Shown here in pieces: positions 49,057-59,129 of a stretch of DNA of 64,000 bases. The stretch comes from Terfezia claveryi (taxonomy: Eukaryota; Ascomycota; Pezizomycetes; Pezizales; Pezizaceae): NCBI GenBank assembly GCA_015179025.1, contig WHUX01000010.1:496001-560000 (forward strand), given 5' to 3'. Numbering within the stretch: the stretch's first letter is position 1; every line of letters begins with the position of its first letter. The translations under genes were made by a program, and so were the position numbers. The notes below the pieces were generated by a model. The model was not told the origin of the DNA. It did not search any database and was given only the letters and a program-made list of their open reading frames with translations.

Positions 49057-50216
49057 TCATGCCACCGCTGAAGCACCTACAGCAATCGGTCCCCTTGCTA
49101 GGAGCATTTCCCTGCCATTTTGTGGCTGGGGATCCAGTTCTTGCATGATGTTCCATGCTAGAGAATCTGAATCATAAATTTCCTCAGCTGGGAACCTTTC
49201 CCTCTGCTTCTGCTTCATCTGATGCAAAGCCCTCTGCTGCCTCTTAATTCGCTTGCGGAGCTTTAGCTTCCGCTCCTCAAATGCTTCCATTGTCGCGGGA
49301 AGGTACATTTGGCAAAGCCGGCAAGATTTCGACTCAATGAGTCGGAATCCTCGGCAGGGTCCATGTACTCCTCAGCTGTATCCAGGAAGTCAGCTGCAAA
49401 GTATACACCATCATCGGGGGGTGGGCTGTCTGCCACCACAGGCTCCAAAGCCGGATCCCTATACAGGATAACTTGTATCCTAATTGGTTTGGAGGAGCTT
49501 AGCTCCAAAAATGCCTGCACCTCCTCGTCGGTTTGCAGACGTGTGGCGGGAGGGATTGTATTGGGTGGTTGGGGTTGTCTAGTGCTCCGTAGACAGCCCG
49601 CACTTTTCTCCAGCTGGGATCCTTTCCCGAATCTTATCCACAATCTCCAAAAGGGATGCCAACTTCAGAATTGCAACACAGTTGCTTGGTGCTTCATCCC
49701 ACTTATATTGGCCATTTGCGTCTTGTACCTCAGCTCCCCGGGTTGGATCAATGAGGAATAACCTCACAGGCTTTCGGAAACCCTCCTCAACGTTCTGGTC
49801 TGCATTCCGCCCCGGTGCGTTGGCCACCCCCCCTGCATTGGCCCCCCCCCCAAACTGGACATCTGGAGCATTCGCAGCTAGGTTTGCTACTTGTGCTAAT
49901 GCGTGCCGCGCTCTGTGTCTCTTGCCTTTTTAAGGACGTCTTGCAAAATCTTGTCAAGAGCAGTCTCGGCTGCTCTTTTGATTGGTGCTGCCCCATTTTG
50001 GATGAGTGTAATTCCAGATGCAGGGAGCCCAGTCTCCTGCTGGGCGTAGGTTTTGAATTGACTCCAGAGGGCATTCCCGGCCTGCCGTTTCCCCGTTATC
50101 CCCTGTGTTCGTGCCCACCCCTTGACCCCATTCCTCCAGTTTGAGTACCGGGAATCATTCTCCCCCCATCCCAATAGTGCCTTTGCTTGGCTAACTTCTT
50201 GCGCTGCAGATGGCAT
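49057..50216 (-). pseudogene. Unrecognised companion gene of the nested element (frame-shifted)
   Basis: Minus strand, starting [19 protein letters not shown]. The protein can be followed through three one-base shifts, near 49898, 49605 and 49290. Segments in order: [23 protein letters not shown], a Gly/Asn/Ala part over long G runs, then [33 protein letters not shown] region with [20 protein letters not shown] and [20 protein letters not shown] follows. The end is basic ([21 protein letters not shown]). The low number of breaks for its length suggests it was a working gene until recently. I cannot name the family; it is neither the transposase nor DUF6532-like. Confidence 0.5.
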
Positions 50217-50432
50217 TTGGACGAACTACATTGGAAATTTAGATACCTCCGTTGGAAACTATGCTTTAGAGATACTTACGTTATGTATGTTAGGTGTTAT
50301 TCAAATGGAAAGTTGTGATGGCGGGAAGGTATTGTGATGATGGCGGGAGGTATTGTGAATAGCTGCTGAGAATAATTGATTCACAGATCTATAGGGGTAT
50401 TTATAGACTCTACGAAGTTGGACATAAGAGTA

Positions 50433-50596
50433 GGCCATGTTTGCTTGGTCGGCAATCAACATGGCCAGTCACTCCAGTTCTGTATGGCCTGCATAAGGCC
50501 ATGACCTTTATATTAATTATTGGACATGTTTGCTTCAAGCGGTCGGCAATCCACATAGCCATCTATGCCTGCATAAGACTATGACCTTTGTGTTAA
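50433..50596. repeat. Two-copy direct repeat of about 80 bp
   Basis: Copies at about 50433-50516 and 50523-50596 share CATGTTTGCTT, GGTCGGCAATC, CTGCATAAG and ATGACCTTT blocks with small gaps. It is non-coding and inside the nested element. Confidence 0.7.
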
Positions 50597-51015
50597 TATC
50601 TAGCTCTGTGTAAACGACTTTCAAAAGCCCTCCAACCTTGTAAGTTGGAATCCTAAGTCAGAAAGACCTAGAACATTGCATATGTATGTGATAGCACTAA
50701 ATATTAATAACTTATTTAGAGCCACTATATCAAGCCCCTGATACAGAAGTCATCCGACCACTTAAGTTGGAATCTAAGTGCGCTGCAAATATGCTGTTGT
50801 CCCGTAGATCTTTGTAATACTTAGCGGTATATGCTACTCACATCAATTCCTTCTCAATTGGGTATGAGACTAGCAGCCGTACATATTGAGACCATAGCAC
50901 TAACACGGGTTTGATTTGCTCCCCCCCCCAAATCTCTTAATACATATAAACCTCAACATCTGTAATACATTAATTGCTATTATTGACTATTAGCTATTCT
51001 GCCACTACTATCATT

Positions 51016-51809
51016 ATGCCTTCACGTCAACCTCACCAGAAACTGATGTTCCCACCACCAGAACTATCTCCAAAAGATAGTACAAATAGGTATGTCCTAC
51101 TTAGCTTAGCAAAGAAACCCCCTTTGGTTGAGAAAGCCCCCCTTTGGTTGAGAAAGCCCCTATTTGGTCGAGAAAGCCCTCCTTTGGTTGAGAAAGCCCC
51201 CCTTTGGTTGAGAGCCCCCCTTAGGAGACTCCTTTGGAGTGAGAGCCCTCCCATAAGAGTGAGAGTCCTCCCATTGGAGTGAGAGCCCTTCCATTTGAGT
51301 GAGAGCCCTCCCATAATTGGAGCGAGAGCCCTCCCATAATTGGAGTGAGAGTCTTAGTCCTAGCTAATATTTTCTTAGTATTAATGAAGACCCAACGAAG
51401 ACATTATATAGAACACGAAGCCGGCGTAAGCGGATAGCTCCTCCCCCAAGTGCCCTATCGGAATTAACCACCGATATTGAGGATATGGAGGAGGATATGG
51501 AAGTACCACCCACGTCGCCATCACTACATGGTAAGTAGCAAAGAAACTTTGGAGTCGGATTATCTAGGGTTATCTATAACTAGCAATGAATTAGAGAACC
51601 AAGAAAATATGCCACTCGCAGTCCTATTTCCACCCCCTCCCGTGCCTCCGCCGACCCCAATCCCTCCCCTAACTCCGGAGGCTCCTCCAAATCTAGCACC
51701 TCCACTATCCGCAAAGTCAAATCAGAGGCAGCGGATAAGACAACGGCATGCCCATCGCGAACGTCTACGGAAACTAGTCAGAGGGAAGGATGAGGCAGGA
51801 AAGGATTGA
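51016..51809 (+). CDS. Proline-rich basic protein in the nested element
   Basis: Proposed exons are 51016-51089, 51379-51530 and about 51600-51809. The first encodes MPSRQPHQKLMFPPPELSPKDSTN, the second INEDPTKTLYRTRSRRKRIAPPPS and an acidic run. Donors GTATGT and GTAAGT are good. The last exon can be read in two frames; the one ending at 51809 gives PPPPVPPPTPIPPLTPEAPP and a basic end QRQRIRQRHAHRERLRK. The first intron contains a minisatellite. I do not recognise a family. It may be a third passenger gene of the transposon, and whether it is expressed cannot be seen. Confidence 0.4.
51116..51350. repeat. Minisatellite of two interleaved unit types
   Basis: About five copies of a TTTGGTTGAGAAAGCCCCCC-like unit are followed by about six of a GAGTGAGAGCCCTCCCAT-like unit. 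It lies in the proposed first intron of the proline-rich gene. Confidence 0.85.
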
Positions 51810-52400
51810 TATTTGGGGGATGGAAGAGTCAATATCAGGGTTCATGCAGGAAGTGATTCTTTTGTTCAGGTTGGAAATTGTAGTTTTATTAAAGGGGGAG
51901 AGCAAACATAATAAACTACGAGAGTGTTCCAACCAGTGAAGTCGGAACTTATGTCCAATAGATAGGACTTTAACCAAGGATAGGAAGCACCCCAGCCTCA
52001 TCTTGTTGTTCTTGCCAGCGTGATCGCAGTGGCTTCAGTTGGCTGATCGCGGCATTGAATTTAGACACAACAAGATAAAGGTAAGGGCTCTCCCGACTCC
52101 AGAGGTAGAGGGCAGTCTCCATGGTAGAGGGAAGTAAAGAAGGATGTGAAGGTTGTGTATTTGGTGTGGGGTAGAAGAAAGAAAGTAAGTAGAGAGAAGA
52201 TTAGGAAGGGGGGTGGGCCAAGGGTATCATGCGCAGTCGGTCTTGGTAAAATCCAACGCATCACGTCGGATAAAATCCCTTATTTAGTGCGATCGGAGCC
52301 TTAGCGCTTATGAAGCTTATTCCTGAGATTCTGTTAATGAAAATATTATACCACAAAATCTGTCTCTTACAACATTTTACAACCTCCGTGATGTTTCAAA
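51810..52400. other. Non-coding interval inside the nested element
   Basis: I see no gene between the proline-rich gene and the transposase. The part before 52401 should be the transposase promoter. Confidence 0.5.
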
Positions 52401-55323
52401 ATGAACAGATACAAAACTCTATGCCAATGGTGCCCACGATTCTATACTTCAGCTGGAGCATATTCAAATCATCTGGTGAAGGTTTATCCTGAAAAAAACG
52501 TGAAGGATTTTAATGGGCCACTGCCACCATCTCGAAAGCGTCGGTTTTCTAACACCAGAGATACTGTTGATTTAGATTATGATATAGACGAAGTCAATTT
52601 CACCGATATTATATCTGCCGATGTTGATTACTACTCTGATTCATGCCATAGCGAGGGATCTGATAGGGAGGCTCGAACTTTTTGTGTTGAACCAAAATCT
52701 GACAGGGAAGTCAGCATGCAATCACCTATCCACGTGCAGGCAACCCAATACGTCAACATGTATTTCCGGAGGAAGACCGAAACTTCAATTTGTTTGCTCC
52801 ATTCCGCACCTCAATTGATTATCGACTGGCACGCTTCTTCAATTCTACAAAGACCTCACAGTCAAAATCGACCAGTTTTTCAAAGATAACCTCTTGAAAG
52901 GCCTCAATCCAACGCACGAGGTTCAATTTCGGTCAGCGTATACAATGTATAAGCTTATCGACGTGGCGGCAAATGAACCTTCCTGGCACTCAGGAACAGT
53001 GAACTACCTATTACTCAAGGGGGTGGCCTTTTATTATCGGAATATTATTGCAGCAGTGAAGTACCTTCTACGCCAAAAGGTTTATGCCAGCGAGATGGCC
53101 TGGGGCCCGCGGCAAGAATACGACAATGAAGGGAACAGGGTATATAGTGAAATCCATACTACAAAGTGGTGGGAAGATATGCAGGTGAGCAATTTCTGTG
53201 TGCTATGTCGGATATCCAACTAACTGAAATGGATAGGCTTTGCTACCCGAAGGCAGAACACTTGTTCCGATTTTACTAGCATCAGATGAAACTCACCTAA
53301 CGAATTTCTCTGGAGACAAAAAGTTATGGCCTTTTATATGAGTATCGGCAATATCGGAAGCTCCATATGCAATATACATATGATGCATGCCTGGATACCA
53401 ATTGCACTGCTACCGATTGGGCCGAAACGAATCAACAAAATACCTGGGTATTCGGTAGAAATGCAGGAAATTCAGGCGTTGCAAACCATACACGATGTTT
53501 TGGTGCATTTGCTGAAACCGCTATCTGACGCGAGATGTCAGAAAGGCTACGAGATGGTTTGTGCTGATGGGAATGTACGCTTATGCTTTCCTAAGCTCTT
53601 TTTTGGCTCGCTGACCATATGGAAAATGCTACAATCCATGGTATTGCAAACAACCGCTGCCTTTCTTGCACAATCCCCGTGAGAAGCTTAGTGAGTATTC
53701 AGGAAGTGGTTATCCAGCTCACTCACATCAAAATTATGCCGCAGCATACAACAATTCCGACGCTATCAGTTTGAAAGCAAACGGCGTTAAAAACATCAAA
53801 AACGCCTTGTGGTCAGTCCCAAATATAAATCCGCCTGAGCTCGTTCGAGCAGATGTTTTGCACAATATCCTCCTAGGAGTGTTAAATCATTTAATGGATT
53901 GGATTCAAGGTTTTCTAGAATACCATGAGCGGATTAATGCGTTTGACTATGTCTGGCATCGGTTGCCTCCCTACCCTGGATTTTCAGTTCCGACCAAGGG
54001 ATACTGAGTTGTTTCACAATGGTCGGGAAAGGAAATGCGGAACTTTGGTAAAGTCATTCTTGGAACATTTACTGCGGCGTTGCGTTGGAAGGCCAACCAA
54101 CCACGGCCTACCGGAGGTCAGGTAAGGAGTTCAATCGAGCAATTCACTGCGTACATAGCATCACTGACTTCTATCTCATGACTCATATCCTAGTTATACG
54201 GATAAGACAATTTCTTATTTACAAGAATATTTGCATGTGTTTCATGAAACTAAAGCTGTGTTCTTGAGGTTCCGTGCTGATAAGAAAACAAGAAAGGCTG
54301 CTGCAGAAGTACATAAGGATTTGTTGAAGGAACAAGCGGGATCGTTGGTTGAAGACCTCACAGCATCGGAAAAGGTTAGGATGCATCAAGAGAATACCTT
54401 GCACCGTCGGGAATTGGTGAATGACATTTTACAAAAGGGGCGCACTTCAATTTCCCAAAAGTCCATTTAATTTCCCATTATGCCAACAGATTCCGAAGTT
54501 TGGGGCTCTAGCTCAATATTCTACAGATATCAGTGAAGCCATGCATAAAGGCCTTAAGGATGCTTACCGTCGAAGTAATAGGGTTAATGCAACACCACAA
54601 ATAGTTACTACCTACACAAGGGATCATACTTTTGCTATGAAGGACTTGACACTTAATCTATGGAACCAGGTTAGGCAAAACGGAGATGTGACGCCAGGTG
54701 TCGGACAGGTCTACTTGAAGTTGCGGGCGAAAATTGAGTTGAGATTAATACCCAGCCTTGAGGATCTGGAGCGTGTAACCGGCTTACCAGATCTAGTGCT
54801 GACAACGCAAGCGTTTTTAAGGCAGGAAGTTAGAAGCATGGATTCCGACCCTACCGGGCTGTTAGTTCAGGAAATTCGTTCATATGGGATGCTTCAAATT
54901 CCAGTGCCAAAATTCAATGGAGAAGGGTTCATTTTGCACAATGCTAGATGCACCGAGAAGTTTCGCGGGAAGGAAAGACACGATTGGATATGGGTAAGGA
55001 GACAGCATGCATTGGATGAGGCACCAGTAGGGACGCTGAATGGACGAATACCAGGACGAATCAATACATTGTTCAAAGTAATAACTATGGCAGGAATAGT
55101 GCACCGGTTGGCGCATGTGAATCTGCTTTAATGCATCGGGGGAAATGCTGTGCAGGGCACAGAAGGGATGGTTCGCGTTGGATTGCCGATAAGTGGGGAA
55201 GGGGTTATAGTTAAGATATCACAAATAGAAGGGATTGCGCATTTGATACCATTAGAGCCGGGGGAAAGTTGGTTGGTAAATAATAGAATAGACTTAGAGA
55301 CGTGGAATATGATTTATAATTAG
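52401..55323 (+). pseudogene. Plavaka-type transposase (degenerate)
   Basis: The start MNRYKTLCQWCPRFYTSAGAYSNH carries a C-x2-C..H zinc-like motif usual at the N-terminus of Plavaka proteins. The order of blocks is then: FAPFRTSIDYRLARFF, SKIDQFFKDNLLKGLNP, an intron at 53187-53235, LASDETHLTNFSGDKKLWPFYMSIGN, MVCADGNVRLCFPKLF and HGIANNRCLSC. Further on come RADVLHNILLGVLNHLMDWIQGFL, VSQWSGKEMRNFGKVILG, IPKFGALAQYSTDISEAMHK..AYRRSN, and the end EGMVRVGLPIS..LIPLEPGESWLVNNRIDLETWN. At least five one-base shifts occur (near 52740, 52868, 53330, 53600, 54492). Two in-frame stops follow, at about 54006 (TGA) and 55129 (TAA). It cannot make a full protein as it stands. Confidence 0.88.
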
Positions 55324-55348
55324 AGAAGTGGAATATGATTTATAATTA
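55296..55348. repeat. 24-bp tandem duplication at the transposase end
   Basis: The segment GTGGAATATGATTTATAATTAG occurs twice in a row over the stop codon of the Plavaka-type transposase. Confidence 0.8.
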
Positions 55349-55508
55349 GGAAATAATAAACTTGTGACTACAGTTGGGGGAAGAGCCATAAAGAACGTAA
55401 AGTGTCGGATATAAAACAGGTGCCAGGCGAATGTTAGGAGGCTATGTGTGGGGGTGTATGGAGGTAAGCAGAAAATTGTAACGCATGGGACGGTATAAAA
55501 ATAGTTGA

Positions 55509-55552
55509 CGCGTCCTGACACAGATTTGTATCTGCAGTTGTGTCAGGACGCG
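55509..55552. repeat. Subterminal hairpin at the right end of the nested element
   Basis: Arms CGCGTCCTGACACA (55509-55522) and TGTGTCAGGACGCG (55539-55552) enclose a 16-base loop. A third copy, GCGTCCTGACACAG, lies at 55616-55629. The core GTCAGG/CCTGAC is shared with the left-end palindrome. Confidence 0.88.
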
Positions 55553-55646
55553 CATCGGATGCAAAGAAGGTAAAAAGGTTGTTGTGACGCATAGGACGGA
55601 GAAAACGTAGAAAGTGCGTCCTGACACAGAATTTTTTCTGCTAATG

Positions 55647-56974
55647 AATGCGTCGACAACCAACACTCTCATCTGTTTCCCCAACTGCTTCCAACTTTTC
55701 CTCTAAAATATCCGCAATTTTATCCTTAACTAGCTTGTTAAGAATTGTATCCATAGGCTGAACATATCCTGTACAGCCATCTGGAATATATACTGGAATG
55801 ATATGTCGCTCTTTCATAGCATTCAGGACCTTCTTAGTTTTTTGACCACTAAAAACATCCAATACTACTAAGCGTTCAGGTTGCGGTAGCTCTAATATAG
55901 AAGAGGTAGTTCCACAAATATCATGCTGAATCCATTTCATAGTAATCTCTTCATTACTATATGCTGTAGAATTGAAGAAGACCGTAACACCAGGATGGTA
56001 TTTCTTTCGTTCTTCTTTCCGAGGCTGCTGCTCAACAGTAGAACTGCTATGGAATACCAAGATTGGCTTACATCGGAGTTCTCTATCAGCACAGGTAGTG
56101 ATCATGAGAGTTGCTTGTCATTTTGTCCAAGAGGTATGCTCAGTGTGAATGAAGACAGTAGTTGTGCCTTTAGTATCAAATGTACGATTTTGTAGGAACT
56201 CAAAAGGTAATGGTGTCTGGTCCATATTATAGATATATTGAGGTGGAAATCGATTGTGTTGTTGAGATCTTGCTGGTGGTTGAGATTTTCGTCGTATTTC
56301 TTGTAGAAAGGTTTGTATTGCCTTTGCCTTATCATCTGGAGCATCTTGTCCAACTTTGGTTTTTACCCGCCATGAAATGCTCCATCACTCACAAAACCCT
56401 TCAAACCACCCATTAGAGAATGTACATGGATAACACTTCTTATTTGCAGCATCCACTCTAACTTCCTCTCGCTCTTCAAATATCTTCTTTCCTTCTCGTA
56501 TAAACCAACGCTGTCCTACAGGCTTTCCTTGCTTCCGAATAGCTATAAAGCGAGTATGTAGCACTGCCTCCATCTCATGCCAAACACCTTTAGGCGGCCT
56601 TTCTACCTGCCTCGAACCTTTCCGTGCTGCTACTATTTTAGCTTCCTGCTCCTTCCAGCGCAGTAGCATTGGCTTTGTAATATTAAGCTCTCGAGAGACC
56701 CCTTCCAATTATATCAGCCAATGCCTATATTAACTGAGTCCATTTGGCACCTACATCCTATGCTTGCCAGTATCTTTGCTCCTGTTTTCGGATCTATACG
56801 GGACTTTTGGAGCATGCTTAATGCCTTGAGTTTAAACTCTCTTGTATATGACTTTCTTCTGCTACTCCGTAACCTCCGGTTCAGAGAATTGACACTCCTA
56901 GGTTGTAGAGCAGTAGATTTGCCCTTAGGCCCTGGTCGGGTGGACTTAGTAGCTGAGCTTAGAATTGTAGACAT
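55647..56974 (-). pseudogene. pogo/Fot1-type transposase, N-terminal and central part
   Basis: Broken transposase on the minus strand. The N-terminal helix-turn-helix part shows RRKSYTREFKLKALSMLQ, then, after a frame change near 56710, VSRELNITKPMLLRWKEQE. A CENP-B-like segment has GQRWFIREGKKIFEER and NGWFEGFCE. From 56708 to the nested insertion one frame holds with only two TGA stops, near 56385 and 56102. The catalytic acids are in NMDQTPLPFEFL, LVVLDVFSGQKT and YVQPMDT, with 35 residues between the second and third, the DD35D spacing of the pogo group. The rest of the gene is at 46033-46285. I infer that it cannot make active enzyme. Confidence 0.88.
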
Positions 56975-57117
56975 TATTGGGTATTGGAATATTGAACTTT
57001 AATCCGATAATGTCGATAATACGTACTTACATTTTTCCTTTTCCTCCTAACTACTGTGTTGACCGTGTTGCCAACTTGTCATGTTGAGATCTCGCCCAGT
57101 TGCATGGTGGCTTGCAG

Positions 57118-57162
57118 ATGTCTCAAAAACCGACATGGTCTCTTATTCACCAGTTTTCCCGG
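57118..57162 (-). repeat. Right terminal inverted repeat of the pogo-type element
   Basis: Ends TTCACCAGTTTTCCCGG, exact reverse complement of 45941-45985. It is followed by TA (57163-57164). Confidence 0.95.
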
Positions 57163-57164
57163 TA

Positions 57165-57490
57165 GTAGAGTGCAGGGGTTCATACCCTTCCCACCAAGCT
57201 AGAGCTCCCCGCACTTCGATATCGCCAAAGGAAGGTTTCCGTTGATGCTTGCCTTGTGTAACGTCAAGCAAGGCTACGATCCAGTACAATGGTAGCACTG
57301 TACAACCGCTTAGGCAGTTCTCCATGCCAGTGGAACTTTACAAAGTAGTCTAGTTACAAAGCTGAATGGGATAAAGCAAGGGTGTGGCTCAAACAGATCA
57401 CGAAATTCCGATCTCCGTGTAGATTGTTTGCAAGGTCAGCTTTAGAAACCCAGCCATTAGGAACGGTATCCCTTTCCTGAGTTCCAATAA
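57165..57490. other. Short intergenic interval
   Basis: No gene is seen between the transposon end and the COG7 stop codon; it should contain the COG7 terminator. Confidence 0.5.
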
Positions 57491-58636
57491 CTACCCCATC
57501 CCCCTCATCCGCTGGAGTTGATTGATCAAGCCATAATAACCCTCTCTCCCAACACCAAACCCACTTGCTACGGTATTATTCTCATTATTATCTATTCTCC
57601 CTCCTCCAGTATCTCCACCCATCTCCTCTCTAAATGCCTCCTCCTTCCTTGCTCTTTGTGGCATTACCATTCTCTCTTCCTTTGCCGAAAACCCTTTGTT
57701 TCTGCCATCGCGCAACTTTTCGACCTCTCTCACTTTTCTAGCCAGTTCTTCCACAAGCTCCAGCCGGATACCCCCTTCGATAGTACCCTTGAAAACCCCC
57801 GCCAGTAGTCGAAGTTCTTGAATTCGACTTCTAGCTTGTGGGACCAAGTTTGCTGCTAAAAAGTAGGAAATTTCGGCTGTTGGGTTGACCGTCTTGGTAG
57901 CAGCTTTGGCAGCACTGTTTGCTTTATTTATCTCCTTAATGAAGGGAGGTGGTGATGGAGCAGGCGACAAATTGTAATATGACGGGCTATTGACGCCGAG
58001 ATTGGAATTTGTATTCTGGGTTGAACTCTCTGAGGTTGCAACGGGCAAAGGCCAATTCATGGCTTCCCCGAATATTGCAATAACCTCTTCCAACCTTGCC
58101 CTTATTGTGGACAGTGTTTCCAATCTCTTTAGCGCCTCTGGCTTGTTATTTAGTCCACAATCGCCAGCAGACGTAACATCTGCGCTGTCCTTTGATGCTG
58201 AAGGACTGAACCTAGCTGCTTTGCTTCCCATCTTCTCAAGATCCTCTCCCAATCCCACCACTCCACCTCTTAAAACCTCCACCTCATAGCTCAAGCGTGG
58301 GGCTACCCGTAATATCTCATCCGTTAGGTTTTGTAAGTGAGTAATCAGTCTATGTGTTTGGATATCTAAAGCTGAAAGTAGAGCAGTGATCTTTGGATGA
58401 ATTTGTGACAGCGGCAGGGCATTATGATTGCTACTGACGTGTGAAGGCTGGGAGAGCTGTTGCTGGAGCTGTACCTTAGTATCGTGCTTGGGTTGCGTAG
58501 GAAGCGTGGTGGATGGGGGCAGCAGCGGAGGTAGTGTAGAATTCACATAGTCCACAACAGTAAACGACGGAGCAAGAAAGGGAGCAAGAATTGGATCTGT
58601 CAGGAGGGTAGATGTATTGGTAGTTGTGGAAGACAT
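57491..58636 (-). CDS. COG7: Conserved oligomeric Golgi complex subunit 7
   Basis: A single open frame of 381 residues on the minus strand. COG7 belongs to lobe B of the COG tether, which guides retrograde vesicles to the Golgi. Features of the fungal form are the start region LTDPILAPFLAPSFTVVDYVNSTLPPL, then IHPKITALLSALDIQTHRLITHLQNLTDEILRVAPRLSYEVEVLRGG and LKRLETLSTIRARLEEVIAIFGEAMNWPLP. A helical region with SRIQELRLLAGVFKGTIEGGIRLELVEELARKVREVEKLR follows. Fungal COG7 proteins are short compared with animal ones, so the length fits. The C-terminal 60 residues are variable. No intron is needed. Confidence 0.87.
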   Translation of the reverse strand: MSSTTTNTSTLLTDPILAPFLAPSFTVVDYVNSTLPPLLPPSTTLPTQPKHDTKVQLQQQLSQPSHVSSNHNALPLSQIHPKITALLSALDIQTHRLITHLQNLTDEILRVAPRLSYEVEVLRGGVVGLGEDLEKMGSKAARFSPSASKDSADVTSAGDCGLNNKPEALKRLETLSTIRARLEEVIAIFGEAMNWPLPVATSESSTQNTNSNLGVNSPSYYNLSPAPSPPPFIKEINKANSAAKAATKTVNPTAEISYFLAANLVPQARSRIQELRLLAGVFKGTIEGGIRLELVEELARKVREVEKLRDGRNKGFSAKEERMVMPQRARKEEAFREEMGGDTGGGRIDNNENNTVASGFGVGREGYYGLINQLQRMRGMG

Positions 58637-59129
58637 TATCGCACTCCCAAGGCTGGATAAATTGAGGTCGAGTAACCCCGACAGCAGGTAATCCTAAACC
58701 ATCATCGTTCTTGGCATATAAATTCTTGGCGATGTTGTTTGTCACGTGTAGTTTCCAAATCGAGTAGTCTGGCCAGATCAGGAAGCAATCAGATCTAGGC
58801 TCTCAACAAACAAGTGGTAGTAATAACACCATCCTAGCCATTCTCCTCAACAACAACAATAGTAGAGACATAAGATTATCTTACAAGATCAATCTAGCAG
58901 ATCTCTAATTAATTTAGTATCTAGTTAGATCTTCTGGGATATGGTCAGTAGTCGTACTAGTTAAAAGCAAGATTCAGTTCTTCAAGCTAATATACTTATA
59001 TAGGTAAGTGCAGTAGTAGTGGTAGCAACTGTCTCGGCTTCCTTCTACAAGGCACTGCTGTGGAGTCAATTTATGCGCTTATTATGCAGTTGGGCATTAT
59101 TTGTGGCTTTGGGAGTAGCATATTCTTCA
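58637..59129. other. Intergenic, no gene seen
   Basis: It holds the COG7 promoter next to 58637. AGATCT-rich, AT-rich sequence at 58870-58950 shows no clear element. Confidence 0.5.

Larger units (their letters stand above)
46286..55646 (+). mobile_element. Plavaka/CACTA-like DNA transposon nested in the pogo-type element
   Basis: The ends read CATCAGCA at 46286 and, on the other strand, CATTAGCA at 55646. They are flanked by AA at 46284-46285 and 55647-55648; GAA is also possible if the end is set one base inwards. Removing it joins VGCRRI to LITKAV without loss in the outer transposase, which fixes both borders. The 9.36-kb element contains a Plavaka-type transposase (52401-55323, +) and three further gene-like regions (47202-48650 -, 49057-50216 -, 51016-51809 +). 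Both subterminal zones hold GCGTCAGG/TGTCAGGACGC hairpins. All genes except perhaps the proline-rich one are frame-shifted. Confidence 0.88.
45941..57162 (-). mobile_element. pogo/Fot1-type DNA transposon, split by a nested insertion
   Basis: The element is bounded by 45-bp perfect inverted repeats at 45941-45985 and 57118-57162, and by a TA on each side (45939-45940 and 57163-57164), as for Tc1/mariner-pogo elements. It spans 11,222 bases, but 9361 of these plus a 2-base duplication are a second transposon (46286-55646). The original element was therefore about 1.86 kb, the usual size of a Fot1-type unit. It lies 359 bases upstream of the PARP-E2 start codon, so it may affect that promoter. 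Confidence 0.93.

Noticed and set aside
46033..55323. Frame shifts in the transposon genes taken as sequencing errors
   Set aside because: Host genes on both sides read cleanly over roughly 24 kb of coding sequence including homopolymers, so errors limited to the transposons are unlikely.
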